The notes: a model not told the origin generated them from the sequence alone. A stretch of DNA of 64,000 nt from Candidatus Parcubacteria bacterium (GCA_018669975.1 JABHSK010000008.1:10649-74648); one strand, 5' to 3'; shown: positions 51,328 to 59,292, counted from the first letter of the stretch. Made by a program: numbers and translations.

Positions 51328-51945
51328 ATGAAAAATATACTTTTAGCCTCAAACTCAGATGCTATCTTTGACCTAGACTATACTATAGTCGGCAAAGCTA
51401 AAGACAAGGTCAAATGGGCCTATATTACTACTGCTGGAGATGATGTGCCTAGCAGGGATTATTTAGAAAGGACCGAGGCTCGACTAAAAGAGTTGGCTTG
51501 GGACTATGAAGAAATGGATATCACTGGTAAAACAGGGGACGAGGTATATAATATGTTAAAGGGTAAAGACGCTATTTTTATGCAAGGCGGTAATACTTTT
51601 TATTTACTAAAACAAGCCCTGGCTTGTAATTTTTCAAAAGTGCTTAAAAGATTACTATCTGAAGGCAAGTTTTATGCTGGCACTAGTGCTGGTAGTTATC
51701 TACTTTGTCCAAATATAGATATGATGGATTGGACGGAAGATACAAAGTTTAATAGACATGGAGTAAGTGATTTAACTGCTTTAGGTATTGTGCCTTTGCA
51801 AGTAGTTTGCCACATGAATAGAAAAGAAGATATTTATGATAAAATAAAAAAACAAGCAGACAAATCTCCTTATGACGTAGAACTTTTAAATGATGGTCAG
51901 GCAATCTTGGTAGAAGATGATAAGGTGACTTTGTTGGAAACATAA
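51328..51945 (+). CDS. peptidase S51 (dipeptidase E-like)
   Basis: A 205-aa serine peptidase of the PepE/cyanophycinase family, which has a nucleophile-elbow motif. GTSAGS has the nucleophile Ser120, preceded by the typical IFMQGGNTFYLL segment (residues 83-94) that helps form the oxyanion hole. The full-length domain ends in a strand that includes GQAILVEDDKV. It probably hydrolyses Asp-containing dipeptides in the cytosol, though specificity cannot be read from the sequence. It opens a set of plus-strand genes running to 54.6 kb. Confidence 0.85.
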   Translation: MKNILLASNSDAIFDLDYTIVGKAKDKVKWAYITTAGDDVPSRDYLERTEARLKELAWDYEEMDITGKTGDEVYNMLKGKDAIFMQGGNTFYLLKQALACNFSKVLKRLLSEGKFYAGTSAGSYLLCPNIDMMDWTEDTKFNRHGVSDLTALGIVPLQVVCHMNRKEDIYDKIKKQADKSPYDVELLNDGQAILVEDDKVTLLET

Positions 51946-51990
51946 AAAATAAATAAAGCATTTGCAGCATATAAAATTTAAATTAAAAAT

Positions 51991-52890
51991 ATGAAAAAAA
52001 TCGTTACACTTGGAGCCAAACTAAACGACGACTACAAACAAAGATTGGAAGCAGTAGGAGAACTGGAAGTATTAGAATCCCCAACATCTGTTGAAGATTT
52101 TCTACAAAAAGCAGAGGGCGCTGATGTACTCTATAGCAACGGAGCATTTTTGCTAGACAGTCTTCCCAAACTAAAAAATGTTTTTATTACCTATCCCTAT
52201 GTTGAGTTAGGTGTTTTTGATAGCGATGAGCTAACCAAGAATGGAGTGACTATTGCCAACTCTCAAGGTGGAAACAGGGATTCAATTGCTGAGTGGGTAA
52301 TGTTTATGGTCTTGTCTTTGTTTAGAAACTTTGCTCCCATGGTCAGAGCCACTGAAAATTTTCCAGTTGAACTCCAGCAAAGTCTAGTTGCCAAAAAAGT
52401 CCTTATCGTCGGTCACGGTAGTATTGGTAGTCAGATTGGAGTATTGTGTCAGGCATTTGGTATGGACGTAAACTTTTTTGACAGAGGAGATGATCTAGCA
52501 GTTAGCTCCAAAGAAGTTGACTTAGTTATCAATTCTCTAAATTGTAATTCCAGTAGTAAAAATCTTTTGGATGAAACATTTTTTATGAATCTGAAACCAG
52601 GAGCCTACTATCTGACTTTTTCTAGACCATATACCTATGATATTGATGGTTTGATTAAGTCTATTGAAGCAGGAGTAGTTGGCGGTGCAGCCATTGACTG
52701 TGATCCAGAAAAGTTTGGTGATACCACCAATGATTTTTATCAAAAAGCTTTGAGTAATGACAAGATACTGGTGACGCCTCACATTGCTTTTTCAACCACT
52801 CAGGCTGTGGCTCAGGGAGGCGAGATTGCCATCGGGAATATAGAAGCATTTTTGGCAGGTAAACCAAGGAATATATTAAAGAAAAAATAA
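51991..52890 (+). CDS. D-isomer-specific 2-hydroxyacid dehydrogenase family protein
   Basis: A 299-aa NAD(P)-dependent oxidoreductase. The nucleotide-binding fold has VLIVGHGSIGSQIG (near residue 138), the catalytic Arg appears in YYLTFSRPYTYDIDGL (near 212), Glu in AAIDCDPEKFG (near 233) and His in VTPHIAFST (near 264). It is somewhat shorter than the usual 310-340 aa, and the family-typical N-x-x-R-G is replaced by F-S-R-P. It probably reduces a 2-keto acid or acts on a serine/phosphoglycerate-like substrate, which I cannot specify. It is followed four bases later by a NUDIX gene. Confidence 0.82.
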   Translation: MKKIVTLGAKLNDDYKQRLEAVGELEVLESPTSVEDFLQKAEGADVLYSNGAFLLDSLPKLKNVFITYPYVELGVFDSDELTKNGVTIANSQGGNRDSIAEWVMFMVLSLFRNFAPMVRATENFPVELQQSLVAKKVLIVGHGSIGSQIGVLCQAFGMDVNFFDRGDDLAVSSKEVDLVINSLNCNSSSKNLLDETFFMNLKPGAYYLTFSRPYTYDIDGLIKSIEAGVVGGAAIDCDPEKFGDTTNDFYQKALSNDKILVTPHIAFSTTQAVAQGGEIAIGNIEAFLAGKPRNILKKK

Positions 52891-52894
52891 AATT

Positions 52895-53374
52895 ATGATT
52901 ACTTGTAAATTCGAAGATGAGGGTAAAGGCAATTTACGTCACGTAACTGTTGATGCATTACTCGTTGAAGACGATAAAATTTTAATAGTTAAAAGATCAG
53001 CTGAAGAATTACTTGGTAGTGGTAAATATTGTTTGCCGGGTGGATTTTTAGATCGTGATGAAACAACTAGGCAAGCTGTAATAAGAGAAATAAGGGAAGA
53101 GACGGGTTATAAGGCAAAGGTAAAAGAATGTTTTTTTGTAAATGATGATCCAAAGAGAGAAGGGGAAGACAGACAAAATGTTAGTTTTATATATATAATG
53201 GAGCCTATAAAAAAAGTTGGTGAATCAGACTCGGAAGTTGATAGTATACATTGGTTTAAACTAGACGAAATAAAAGACAAGGATAGCTTTGCTTTTGATC
53301 ATTATAAAACTATTATGCTTTACAAGGCTTACTTAAAAGAGAAATTTGATTTACCTGTTATTGGTAATAAATAA
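52895..53374 (+). CDS. NUDIX hydrolase
   Basis: A 159-aa hydrolase of nucleoside diphosphate-linked compounds. The Nudix box is complete: G-F-L-D-R-D-E, seven residues, then REIREETGYKAK (about 50-70). The frame AHVTVDALLVEDDKILIVKRS-like N-terminal strand matches ADP-ribose pyrophosphatase or 8-oxo-dGTPase-type enzymes. The start is four bases after the preceding stop, and the stop at 53374 is followed by a small secreted-protein gene after four bases, so they form one operon. Confidence 0.88.
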   Translation: MITCKFEDEGKGNLRHVTVDALLVEDDKILIVKRSAEELLGSGKYCLPGGFLDRDETTRQAVIREIREETGYKAKVKECFFVNDDPKREGEDRQNVSFIYIMEPIKKVGESDSEVDSIHWFKLDEIKDKDSFAFDHYKTIMLYKAYLKEKFDLPVIGNK

Positions 53375-53378
53375 ATCT

Positions 53379-53771
53379 ATGAAAAAAATTATTATTGTAG
53401 TTGGCCTAATCTTTGTGCTAGGAGCTGGCACAGCCATGGCTGGCACTGGTGAGAAAAATCCATTTGCAGCTATATGGAAAGCTATCTCTAGCTTACAAGA
53501 TAAAGACAATGAACTAGAAAGAAAAAATAGTGAACTGGAAAAGAAAATTTATTGTTTGGAATTAATTAAAAAAACACCTAGCTGGGGACACTCCTCTTAT
53601 ATAAATACCGATATAGTTAATTTTTATGAAGATGCAAAAGAGCGATGGACAGCATGCCAGGCAGACCCAGGCACATGTGATTATCCAGGAATGCCTGCAA
53701 AATGGGAAACAGCATTTAATGAGTCGCAACCGCTTTACACAAAATATATGGAAGAGTGCGGTGAATTATAA
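53379..53771 (+). CDS. small secreted coiled-coil protein
   Basis: A 130-aa protein beginning MKKIIIVVGLIFVLGAGTAM with a clear signal peptide (cleavage after AMA, residue 21). The following region (about 35-58) is a heptad-like coiled coil (ISSLQDKDNELERKNSELEKK), then a small domain with four Cys (CLELI..., CQADPGTC, EECGEL) that may form disulfides. It starts at the ATG at 53379, not an in-frame ATG that overlaps the NUDIX stop. The function is unknown. Confidence 0.7.
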   Translation: MKKIIIVVGLIFVLGAGTAMAGTGEKNPFAAIWKAISSLQDKDNELERKNSELEKKIYCLELIKKTPSWGHSSYINTDIVNFYEDAKERWTACQADPGTCDYPGMPAKWETAFNESQPLYTKYMEECGEL

Positions 53772-53789
53772 AAATTTAAATTAAGATTA

Positions 53790-54281
53790 ATGAAAATTTT
53801 AAAAACAATAGGTATTATACTCGGAGTAATTGCTTTGTTTGTTATTTGTTTTAGAACATGGGTTCTATATACTGTCTATGATAGAAATTATGACTACGTA
53901 GCTGAATATAAAATAGAAAATAGTAACTATAGATATGTTGATGCATCTGATAGTAGTCGTGGTTCTATGTGTGGCGATATAATTATTTTCTTACCAGATA
54001 ATAAAAATAAATACATTGATTCATTTAGACTGTGTGAGGATAATGTAAGTGTTGCCAAACAAGAGGGGGATGATTTACTTTTTGAAACTAGTTTGGGATT
54101 TTATAAAAAAAATATTAAAACTGGCAGATCGTCTTTAGAAAAAAAAGAGTTTGAGACAGAGATAGTAAAAATAGGAGATACAGAGTTTGTAGCTGGTGGG
54201 TCAGTGGGCGCAATTGAAAAAAATAGTTCAATTTTTTTTAGAAAAGTTGTTCCAGAAATAACAAAGCCTTTAGAGGAATAA
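53790..54281 (+). CDS. membrane-anchored small protein of unknown function
   Basis: A 163-aa protein with one N-terminal helix (about 6-28) and a small hydrophilic domain (about 35-163) containing two Cys (GSMCGDIIIF near 61, RLCEDN near 84). It looks like an extracytoplasmic beta-rich domain. No family recognised. It is 18 bp after the small secreted coiled-coil gene and may share its transcript. Confidence 0.62.
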   Translation: MKILKTIGIILGVIALFVICFRTWVLYTVYDRNYDYVAEYKIENSNYRYVDASDSSRGSMCGDIIIFLPDNKNKYIDSFRLCEDNVSVAKQEGDDLLFETSLGFYKKNIKTGRSSLEKKEFETEIVKIGDTEFVAGGSVGAIEKNSSIFFRKVVPEITKPLEE

Positions 54282-54292
54282 ATTTTAATTAG

Positions 54293-54321
54293 TTGACAGT
54301 TTTAGCTATATTATATAATAT
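54293..54321 (+). promoter_or_regulatory. promoter of the RHH-like gene
   Basis: TTGACA (54293-54298) followed by a TATAATAT stretch (54314-54321). Depending on which hexamer is used, the spacer is 15 (TATAAT) or 17 (TAATAT). Confidence 0.65.
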
Positions 54322-54363
54322 TATTTGAAACTTCGTGAATTCCCCCAATCAAAGGAGAAAGTG

Positions 54364-54603
54364 ATGTTACGAAGATTGTTCCGAAAAGTATTCAGAAGAA
54401 AACACAGTTTGACCCTTTTGGTCAATCAACCGATGCAAGATGCCATCGAAGAGATTGGCCGCAATCAAGGGTTGACCACTCCCCAGGTTCTCCGTCGATC
54501 AATTGCAGTACTCAAGTTCTGCAGGGACGAAGTCAGATCTGGCAAAAGGATTATTATCCGTGATGCCGAAGGCGAGCCAGTCAAGGAGATAGTGGGTCTC
54601 TGA
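54364..54603 (+). CDS. small basic protein resembling a ribbon-helix-helix DNA-binding protein
   Basis: A 79-aa protein that starts MLRRLFRKVFRRKH, with a strong AAAGGAG Shine-Dalgarno sequence seven bases upstream. After the basic start comes a strand (SLTLLVNQ), a helix (MQDAIEEIGRNQGL) and a second helix (TPQVLRRSIAVLKFCRDEVR), the order of ribbon-helix-helix repressors and antitoxins, then a short C-terminal strand pair (IIIRDAEGEPVKEI). No toxin gene is adjacent. It is a single-gene unit with its own promoter and terminator and fits the set of Shine-Dalgarno-led cassettes. Confidence 0.65.
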   Translation: MLRRLFRKVFRRKHSLTLLVNQPMQDAIEEIGRNQGLTTPQVLRRSIAVLKFCRDEVRSGKRIIIRDAEGEPVKEIVGL

Positions 54604-54611
54604 AAAAAAAC

Positions 54612-54639
54612 AACCCCGTACATTGAGTGCGGGGTTTTT
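54612..54639 (+). terminator. terminator of the RHH-like gene
   Basis: AACCCCGTAC pairs with GTGCGGGGTT (one wobble) around ATTGA, followed by TTTA. Confidence 0.9.
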
Positions 54640-54670
54640 AAATTATTTTGCTATGGGATATTATATTGTC

Positions 54671-54904
54671 CTACTGTGAGGACTTCGGAGTATACTCGAT
54701 GGTGAGCATAAAGACGATTTCGGGCTCGAGCTTTTCACGATCACGGACAGTGAGAGCGGTTTGAGTTTTCATCTCAGTGTCGGGTTCGACATTTTCTTCG
54801 ATCCATTGGGATACACCATAGTCGAATTCAATTCTTGGATTGGCATGAATTGCATTGGTTTTACCCTGATCACAGCGTCCGATAAACGTCTTGATTTTTC
54901 GCAT
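54671..54904 (-). CDS. hypothetical protein (77 aa)
   Basis: A 77-aa soluble protein starting MRKIKTFIGRCDQGK. No family is recognised. It has a mixed alpha/beta appearance with an EPDTEMKTQTALTVRDREKL middle. AGGAGGATTTAAA precedes the ATG, so initiation is Shine-Dalgarno-led, and it lies convergent to the RHH-like gene, separated by that gene's terminator. It belongs to the cassette-like set by its promoter and Shine-Dalgarno sequence. Confidence 0.6.
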   Translation of the reverse strand: MRKIKTFIGRCDQGKTNAIHANPRIEFDYGVSQWIEENVEPDTEMKTQTALTVRDREKLEPEIVFMLTIEYTPKSSQ

Positions 54905-54945
54905 TTTAAATCCTCCTAGGGATGAGTTAAATGAACTACAACCAC

Positions 54946-54972
54946 CTTATATAAAATAGTGATATATGTCAA
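54946..54972 (-). promoter_or_regulatory. promoter of the 77-aa gene
   Basis: TTGACA (54972-54967) with TATAAG (54951-54946) after a 15-base spacer on the minus strand, or TAAGGT after 17. The leader of about 35 bases ends in AGGAGG. Confidence 0.55.
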
Positions 54973-54975
54973 TAA

Positions 54976-55005
54976 AAACAAAAGACTGCCTAGTCGGCAG
55001 TCTTT
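54976..55005 (-). terminator. terminator of the YhiN-like gene
   Basis: AAAGACTGCC pairs with GGCAGTCTTT around a five-base loop, followed by TGTTTTTA on the minus strand. Confidence 0.88.
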
Positions 55006-55011
55006 AAGTAT

Positions 55012-56244
55012 CTAGATGCTTTCTCCAGCTACAAAACCCGTACTCCAACAAGCTTGTAGATTGTAGCCTCCAGTCGGACCATCCAGATCTAGGATTTCAC
55101 CAGCTAGGTAGAGATTGTTGATAATTTTTGATTGCATGGTCTTGGGGTCTACTTCTTTTAGTAGGACGCCACCGGCGGTGACTATTGCTTTATCAAAACC
55201 ATATAAAGATTTGATATTTAATTCAAAGTTTTTTAGCAGGTGTAATAATCTTTTTCTTTCTTCTTTGGTGATAGCATTAGCTGGTTGGTCAGGATTTATT
55301 TTTGACAACTTTATTATCAGCGGGATTAGTTTTTTGGGTAGTAAATCACCTAGGCTGTTTCTAAATAATTTTTTATTAGATTTAGCAAAATCATTTTGTA
55401 CCCGTTGATCTAGAGTTTTAAAATCTAAACTTGGTTTAAAATCAATCTCTAGTTTAACAGCGCCATCTTTTAGGGCTAGACCAATTTTTTTACTCATGTC
55501 CAATATAATCGGACCACTCATGCCGTCACCAGTAAATAGTGCTTCCCCAAAACGGGAGTCTATTTTTTTATTATTTTGATAGATATTGATATCTACATTT
55601 TTTAAACTCAAACCCTCTAGCTCTTTGACCAACGATTCTTTGATTAGCAGGGGAGTTAGAGCAGGATTAGTGTCTACTATAGTATGACCCATGGCAGTTA
55701 GCCATTTATAGCCATCTCCACTGGAGCCAGTCATGGCATAGGATTTACCACCAGTGGCGATTAGATATTTTTTAGCCTGCAACTCACTCTTGTCAGACAA
55801 TATTATTTTATCGATAACTTTATTTTTAGTGACAATAGATTTAATTTGAACTTTAGTCCTCACCTCTACCTTGCCTTTGTTTAAATAATCTTTTAGTATA
55901 GCCAAAACATCAAGGGAGTTACCGTTTTCAGGGAATACTCGATTACCCCTTTCTACATTAGTCGGTAGATTTCTGGATTCAAAAAAATCAATGATATCTT
56001 GCTTCCCGAATTTATTTAAAGCAGAAAAAAGAAAGCGTCCCTGCTTGCCAAACTTCTCTACTAGATTTTTAGTATCAAGTTCATTGTTGGTGATATTGCA
56101 GCGGCCTTTACCAGTGATCACTAGCTTTATGCCTAGTCGATCATTTTTTTCCAAAAGCAAAACACTAGCGCCATTTTCAGCTGCTCGTCCAGCGGCCATC
56201 ATTCCGGCCGGTCCACCACCAATAACTATAAAATCATATACCAT
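55012..56244 (-). CDS. HI0933/YhiN-family FAD-dependent oxidoreductase
   Basis: A 410-aa flavoprotein of the HI0933/BaiN family. The Rossmann motif is FIVIGGGPAGMMAAGRAAENG (residues 5-25), followed by LLLEKNDRLGIKLVITGKGRCNITN (about 31-55), a family signature, and the C-terminal GEILDLDGPTGGYNLQACWSTG, which closes the FAD site. The enzyme class is predicted to reduce or hydroxylate small substrates, and the physiological substrate in bacteria is not established. It is a single-gene minus-strand unit next to Shine-Dalgarno-led cassettes. Confidence 0.9.
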   Translation of the reverse strand: MVYDFIVIGGGPAGMMAAGRAAENGASVLLLEKNDRLGIKLVITGKGRCNITNNELDTKNLVEKFGKQGRFLFSALNKFGKQDIIDFFESRNLPTNVERGNRVFPENGNSLDVLAILKDYLNKGKVEVRTKVQIKSIVTKNKVIDKIILSDKSELQAKKYLIATGGKSYAMTGSSGDGYKWLTAMGHTIVDTNPALTPLLIKESLVKELEGLSLKNVDINIYQNNKKIDSRFGEALFTGDGMSGPIILDMSKKIGLALKDGAVKLEIDFKPSLDFKTLDQRVQNDFAKSNKKLFRNSLGDLLPKKLIPLIIKLSKINPDQPANAITKEERKRLLHLLKNFELNIKSLYGFDKAIVTAGGVLLKEVDPKTMQSKIINNLYLAGEILDLDGPTGGYNLQACWSTGFVAGESI

Positions 56245-56290
56245 ATAAAATAAATTCTCTCATTTTTTACTTATAAAGTCAAAGTAAGGT

Positions 56291-56318
56291 TTGACAGTAT
56301 AGCTGAGAGTAGTATAAT
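56291..56318 (+). promoter_or_regulatory. promoter of the zinc-ribbon gene
   Basis: TTGACA (56291-56296) and TATAAT (56313-56318) with a 16-base spacer. The roughly 55-base leader ends in AAAGGAGG. Confidence 0.82.
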
Positions 56319-56378
56319 TAAACTCCCGGAAACGAGGTGGACACACCGCGTTCTTTTTTTATCTAAAGGAGGAGAAAA

Positions 56379-56621
56379 ATGTTTAAACGACGCCTAGCCA
56401 AACAAGTTTTTTGCTGTTCCGGATGTGACAAGTCTCTCACTTCCAAGTATTCCATCTGTGACAAATGCGGCTATTCCCCATCTAGGCATGCCGTCTACCT
56501 CCAAGCTCATTGCCCAGATTGTCATCGCGAGCTCAGCTGGCGCCAAGACAATGGGCAGAAAATTAAAGAGTGGCCCTTGCAATGCCCGAATTGCCGGCAA
56601 CTTTTTGATAGGTCTTTTTAG
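56379..56621 (+). CDS. double zinc-ribbon small protein
   Basis: An 80-aa basic protein with four CxxC pairs: CCSGC near 12, CDKC near 27, CPDC near 45 and CPNC near 69. Pairs 1+2 and 3+4 should each form a zinc ribbon. AAAGGAGG lies seven bases before the ATG and a consensus promoter precedes it. A nucleic-acid-binding or protein-scaffold role is typical of such proteins, but none is demonstrated. It is a stand-alone cassette. Confidence 0.75.
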   Translation: MFKRRLAKQVFCCSGCDKSLTSKYSICDKCGYSPSRHAVYLQAHCPDCHRELSWRQDNGQKIKEWPLQCPNCRQLFDRSF

Positions 56622-56628
56622 ACCATCT

Positions 56629-56648
56629 GAGCCGACTACGGTCGGCTC
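56629..56648 (+). repeat. 8-bp hairpin after the zinc-ribbon gene
   Basis: GAGCCGAC pairs with GTCGGCTC around TACG. A short TATTTAT follows, so termination is possible but weak. Confidence 0.6.
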
Positions 56649-56663
56649 TATTTATGGGATAAA

Positions 56664-56690
56664 CAAAAAACCACCCCGAAGGGTGGCTTT
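56664..56690 (-). terminator. UUCG-loop terminator of the RGG/AKKP gene
   Basis: On the minus strand GCCACCC pairs with GGGTGGT around TTCG, followed by six T. Confidence 0.92.
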
Positions 56691-56703
56691 TATATTTAGA
56701 ATC

Positions 56704-57267
56704 TTATTTTTTCTTTGCAGCTGGTTTTTTCTTTGCAGCTGGTTTTTTAGCAGCAGCCTTCTTAACAGTTTTCTTTGCAGCTGGTTTTTTAGCAGCAGCT
56801 TTTTTTGGAGCTTTCATTTCTTCTACAATATCTTTAGCAGCAGCTTTTTTTGGAGCTTTAGTTTTTTCTCCTGGAGTTGTTGCACCCAAAGCTTTTACCA
56901 GTTCATCAAGTTTGTAATTCAGAGTTTTGATACCCTTTAGGATTTCTTTGGAATTGTCAGCACCTCTGCTATCAGAACGAGGACCTCTATCTCTGCCACC
57001 GCCAAAGCTACCACCTCTATCTCTGCCACCCTGTTTTTCAAAACAGTCGCTACAGAATATTGGCTTGTCACCACTTGGTCTAAATGGCACTTCACAGTCT
57101 TTTTTACAGGCATCACAAACAGCTTTGTGCATGGTTGGTCTATCACCACGGTCTCTGCCAAAACCTCGGCCAGAGTCTCTTCCGCCTCTAAAACCACCAC
57201 CGCCTCTAAAACCACCACCGCCTCCGCGGCGATCGTCGCGTCTACCACCTCTATTAAAATCTCCCAT
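56704..57267 (-). CDS. RGG-box / zinc-finger / AKKP-tail nucleic-acid-binding protein
   Basis: A 187-aa protein in three parts. Residues 1-45 are Gly/Arg-rich with RGGGGGFRGGGGFRGG-type repeats, as in RGG-box RNA-binding proteins. Residues about 46-80 carry a compact four-Cys zinc motif, VCDACKKDCEVPFRPSGDKP then FCSDCF, of the CxxDxT-like family seen in CPR genomes. A second RG-rich linker and a helical stretch (SKEILKGIKTLNYKLDELVKALG, about 108-130) lead to a tail of AAKKP/AAKK repeats like a histone H1 C-terminus. The protein probably binds nucleic acids; whether it acts on RNA, DNA or ribosomes is unknown. No Shine-Dalgarno sequence is present. Confidence 0.8.
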   Translation of the reverse strand: MGDFNRGGRRDDRRGGGGGFRGGGGFRGGRDSGRGFGRDRGDRPTMHKAVCDACKKDCEVPFRPSGDKPIFCSDCFEKQGGRDRGGSFGGGRDRGPRSDSRGADNSKEILKGIKTLNYKLDELVKALGATTPGEKTKAPKKAAAKDIVEEMKAPKKAAAKKPAAKKTVKKAAAKKPAAKKKPAAKKK

Positions 57268-57377
57268 AATTTATTTTATATTAATTAACTATTATTAAGA
57301 CTAACTGTTTTATTGATAAAAAGCAATAGCTAGGGGGTGAAGCAGGGGCGTATTTGATGGTCAAATACAAGTTATAG

Positions 57378-57406
57378 TTGACAAAAGCATGGATATATTG
57401 TATATT
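57378..57406 (+). promoter_or_regulatory. promoter of the amidase gene
   Basis: TTGACA (57378-57383) and TATATT (57401-57406) with a 17-base spacer. The leader holds an inverted repeat AGTTAAA/GTTTAACT (57418-57436) before an AAAGGAG Shine-Dalgarno sequence. Confidence 0.8.
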
Positions 57407-57465
57407 AGCATGTTTAAAGTTAAATAGTGTTTAACTAAATTGTACATAAACAAAGGAGAGAGTAG

Positions 57466-58284
57466 ATGATAAGGAGCACATTGCTAGCATTTCTAATAGT
57501 GATTGCGATCACTGTGGTTTTGACTGTACCAGCTTTGGCCGAACGTCCGGAGCTCTATGGCTTGGTTCTGATCATTGATCCAGGACACGGAGGCGTTGAT
57601 CCTGGTGCCAGTGGATATTTTGCAAACAATGGTAGCGAAGTTAAAGTCGTCGAAGACGAGTATGTCTATGACGTGGCTTTACGTCTCAGACGGATGGCCA
57701 AAAAGTACGGAGCTATCGTGATTATGACTACGCGTGATAAAAAGCAGACTGTCCCATATGCTGGCAGCCAGACAGAGGTGATTCCACCAGATAAAAATGA
57801 AGTTTTTACTTTGTCTGGGAGGAAAGTCCATTCTGGCAGAAATCGATATCTGAGTCAGCGGACTGACATTGCTAATCAGGCTCTACTGAAATATCCCAAG
57901 CACAGAGTTGTTTACATTTCGATTCATTTTGATTCGAGCGGAAACTCTGAACTAACAGGAGTACATTTGATAGGTCCCAATACTGGGAAACCAGCAATTG
58001 TTTCGCTCTTGGAAGAAGAGTTTCGCAAAGAGCGTCGTTTGCGTACGCTCAATGGTGCGGAGTACCACCCCTTTCAGAGGAATGGTTCCGTACGCAACCT
58101 GTTTATATTGAAAGGTAGCAACAATGCAGTAGACCAGCGTGTGTTGATAGAACTGGGTAATTTCAAGAATCCAGCAGATGTCTGGAGAATTCGAGATTAT
58201 CGAGTTCGAGAAAACTATGCACAAATTGTATTGCGCGCACTTATCAAATTAAATGGTGTGGTCAATCTGGCAGCTTGCCAATAA
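57466..58284 (+). CDS. N-acetylmuramoyl-L-alanine amidase (Amidase_3)
   Basis: A 272-aa secreted zinc amidase that cuts the bond between MurNAc and the stem peptide. A signal peptide (residues 1-25, cleavage after ALA) leads straight into the catalytic domain. Zinc ligands are His41 in DPGHGG, Glu65 in the VEDEYVYDVA helix and His154 in SIHFDS; the catalytic Glu is in VLIELGNF near 236. No cell-wall-binding domain follows. AAAGGAGAG precedes the ATG, and the gene is moderately G+C-rich. A role in cell-wall remodelling or in attack on a host or neighbouring cell is possible. Confidence 0.92.
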   Translation: MIRSTLLAFLIVIAITVVLTVPALAERPELYGLVLIIDPGHGGVDPGASGYFANNGSEVKVVEDEYVYDVALRLRRMAKKYGAIVIMTTRDKKQTVPYAGSQTEVIPPDKNEVFTLSGRKVHSGRNRYLSQRTDIANQALLKYPKHRVVYISIHFDSSGNSELTGVHLIGPNTGKPAIVSLLEEEFRKERRLRTLNGAEYHPFQRNGSVRNLFILKGSNNAVDQRVLIELGNFKNPADVWRIRDYRVRENYAQIVLRALIKLNGVVNLAACQ

Positions 58285-58299
58285 AGAGAGACCCCATCA

Positions 58300-58329
58300 A
58301 TCGAGGCAGAACACTGCCTCGATTTTTTA
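58300..58329 (+). terminator. terminator of the amidase gene
   Basis: ATCGAGGCAG pairs perfectly with CTGCCTCGAT around a four-base loop, then TTTTTT. Confidence 0.95.
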
Positions 58330-58356
58330 TTTATGATTTTTTATAAATCGTAAAAA

Positions 58357-58384
58357 GCAAAAAACAGACCCAGGGCCTGTTTTA
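58357..58384 (-). terminator. terminator of the receiver-domain gene
   Basis: On the minus strand AAACAGGCCC pairs with GGTCTGTTTT, followed by a T run. Confidence 0.8.
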
Positions 58385-58396
58385 TAATTTTAGTAA

Positions 58397-58792
58397 TTAG
58401 GAAATAAATTTTTCTATTCTTTTGATTACATCAGCAATTCGTAGTTCTGTTTTTACAAGATATTCGTTTGCACCAAGATCAAAAGCTCTTTTCTTGTCAG
58501 GTTCTTGCCCCAGGTCAGTAAATACTATTACTGGCATCTTGGCAATATCTTTATCATCTGACTCACGAATAAATTTTAGAAGATCTAAACCATCTTTGAC
58601 AGAATTTTTTAATATAATATCTGTGATAAGAAAACCAGGTTTTTTCTGCACGATTATTTTTATAGCCTCATCGTAAGTAGAGCTTAAAATGGTATCCCAG
58701 CCAGCTTGTTTTTTGAATTTGTTTTTGCAAACACGACCAAGAACAGGATCGGAGTCATTTAAGATGATTAATGCTTTCTTTGTTTCTGACAT
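58397..58792 (-). CDS. single-domain response regulator (CheY-like)
   Basis: A 131-aa stand-alone receiver. The acidic pair is D13 and D15 in ILNDSDP, the phospho-acceptor is Asp58 in FLITDIIL, the switch Thr is T92 in VFTDLG and the conserved Lys is K114 in YLVKTE. All five key positions are present, so it should be phosphorylated. No histidine kinase or DNA-binding output domain is in the window, and the partner is elsewhere. It starts two bases after the stop of the PNPOx-like gene, an operon arrangement. Confidence 0.9.
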   Translation of the reverse strand: MSETKKALIILNDSDPVLGRVCKNKFKKQAGWDTILSSTYDEAIKIIVQKKPGFLITDIILKNSVKDGLDLLKFIRESDDKDIAKMPVIVFTDLGQEPDKKRAFDLGANEYLVKTELRIADVIKRIEKFIS

Positions 58793-58794
58793 AT

Positions 58795-59256
58795 TTATTT
58801 AAAATTTAATTCAGTAAATGGTGTATCTTTTTGTCTAATTGTATCTTGTTCAAGATCAAGGATCCTGGCCCAAGATAGGGAAATTTTAAAAATTATATAT
58901 TCATCTCCTTTGATACGAAAAACTGGAGGCCAAAAACTCTCGTCTTCAGTAGCTGCATCAGCTAATCGATCCATAATCTTACTTTGTTCTTTGGCGTCTT
59001 TAACAACGCTAACTACACCGCTTGCTTGGATGAGTGCGCTATGGTGCTCCCATATGGATAAGCTGGCATTAGGATTTTTAAGTAGATTTTGAGATTTTTG
59101 GGAATCTTTATGTGTAGCAAAGTAGATATTAAAATTATTATCAACAGCATAAAGCATGACGGCTACGGCTGGTTTATCTTTATAAGAAGTTGCTAGTTGC
59201 ATTATAAAGTGTTTTTTGAGGAATGCCAAAGTCTGTTTTTTGTTTGATATTTTCAT
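58795..59256 (-). CDS. pyridoxamine 5'-phosphate oxidase-like flavin-binding protein
   Basis: A 153-aa split-barrel protein of the PNPOx-like superfamily. The pattern IMQLATSYKDKPAVAVMLYAVDNNFNIYFAT is typical, followed by DSQKSQNLLKNPNASLSIWEH and a C-terminal WPPVFRIKGDEYIIFKISLSWARIL. It probably binds FMN, F420 or haem. The length is normal for the small, non-PdxH branch, so pyridoxine oxidation is not implied. It is followed two bases later by the receiver gene. Confidence 0.82.
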   Translation of the reverse strand: MKISNKKQTLAFLKKHFIMQLATSYKDKPAVAVMLYAVDNNFNIYFATHKDSQKSQNLLKNPNASLSIWEHHSALIQASGVVSVVKDAKEQSKIMDRLADAATEDESFWPPVFRIKGDEYIIFKISLSWARILDLEQDTIRQKDTPFTELNFK

Positions 59257-59292
59257 ATGTGTACATTATATAACATTTGTAATATTCAGTAA

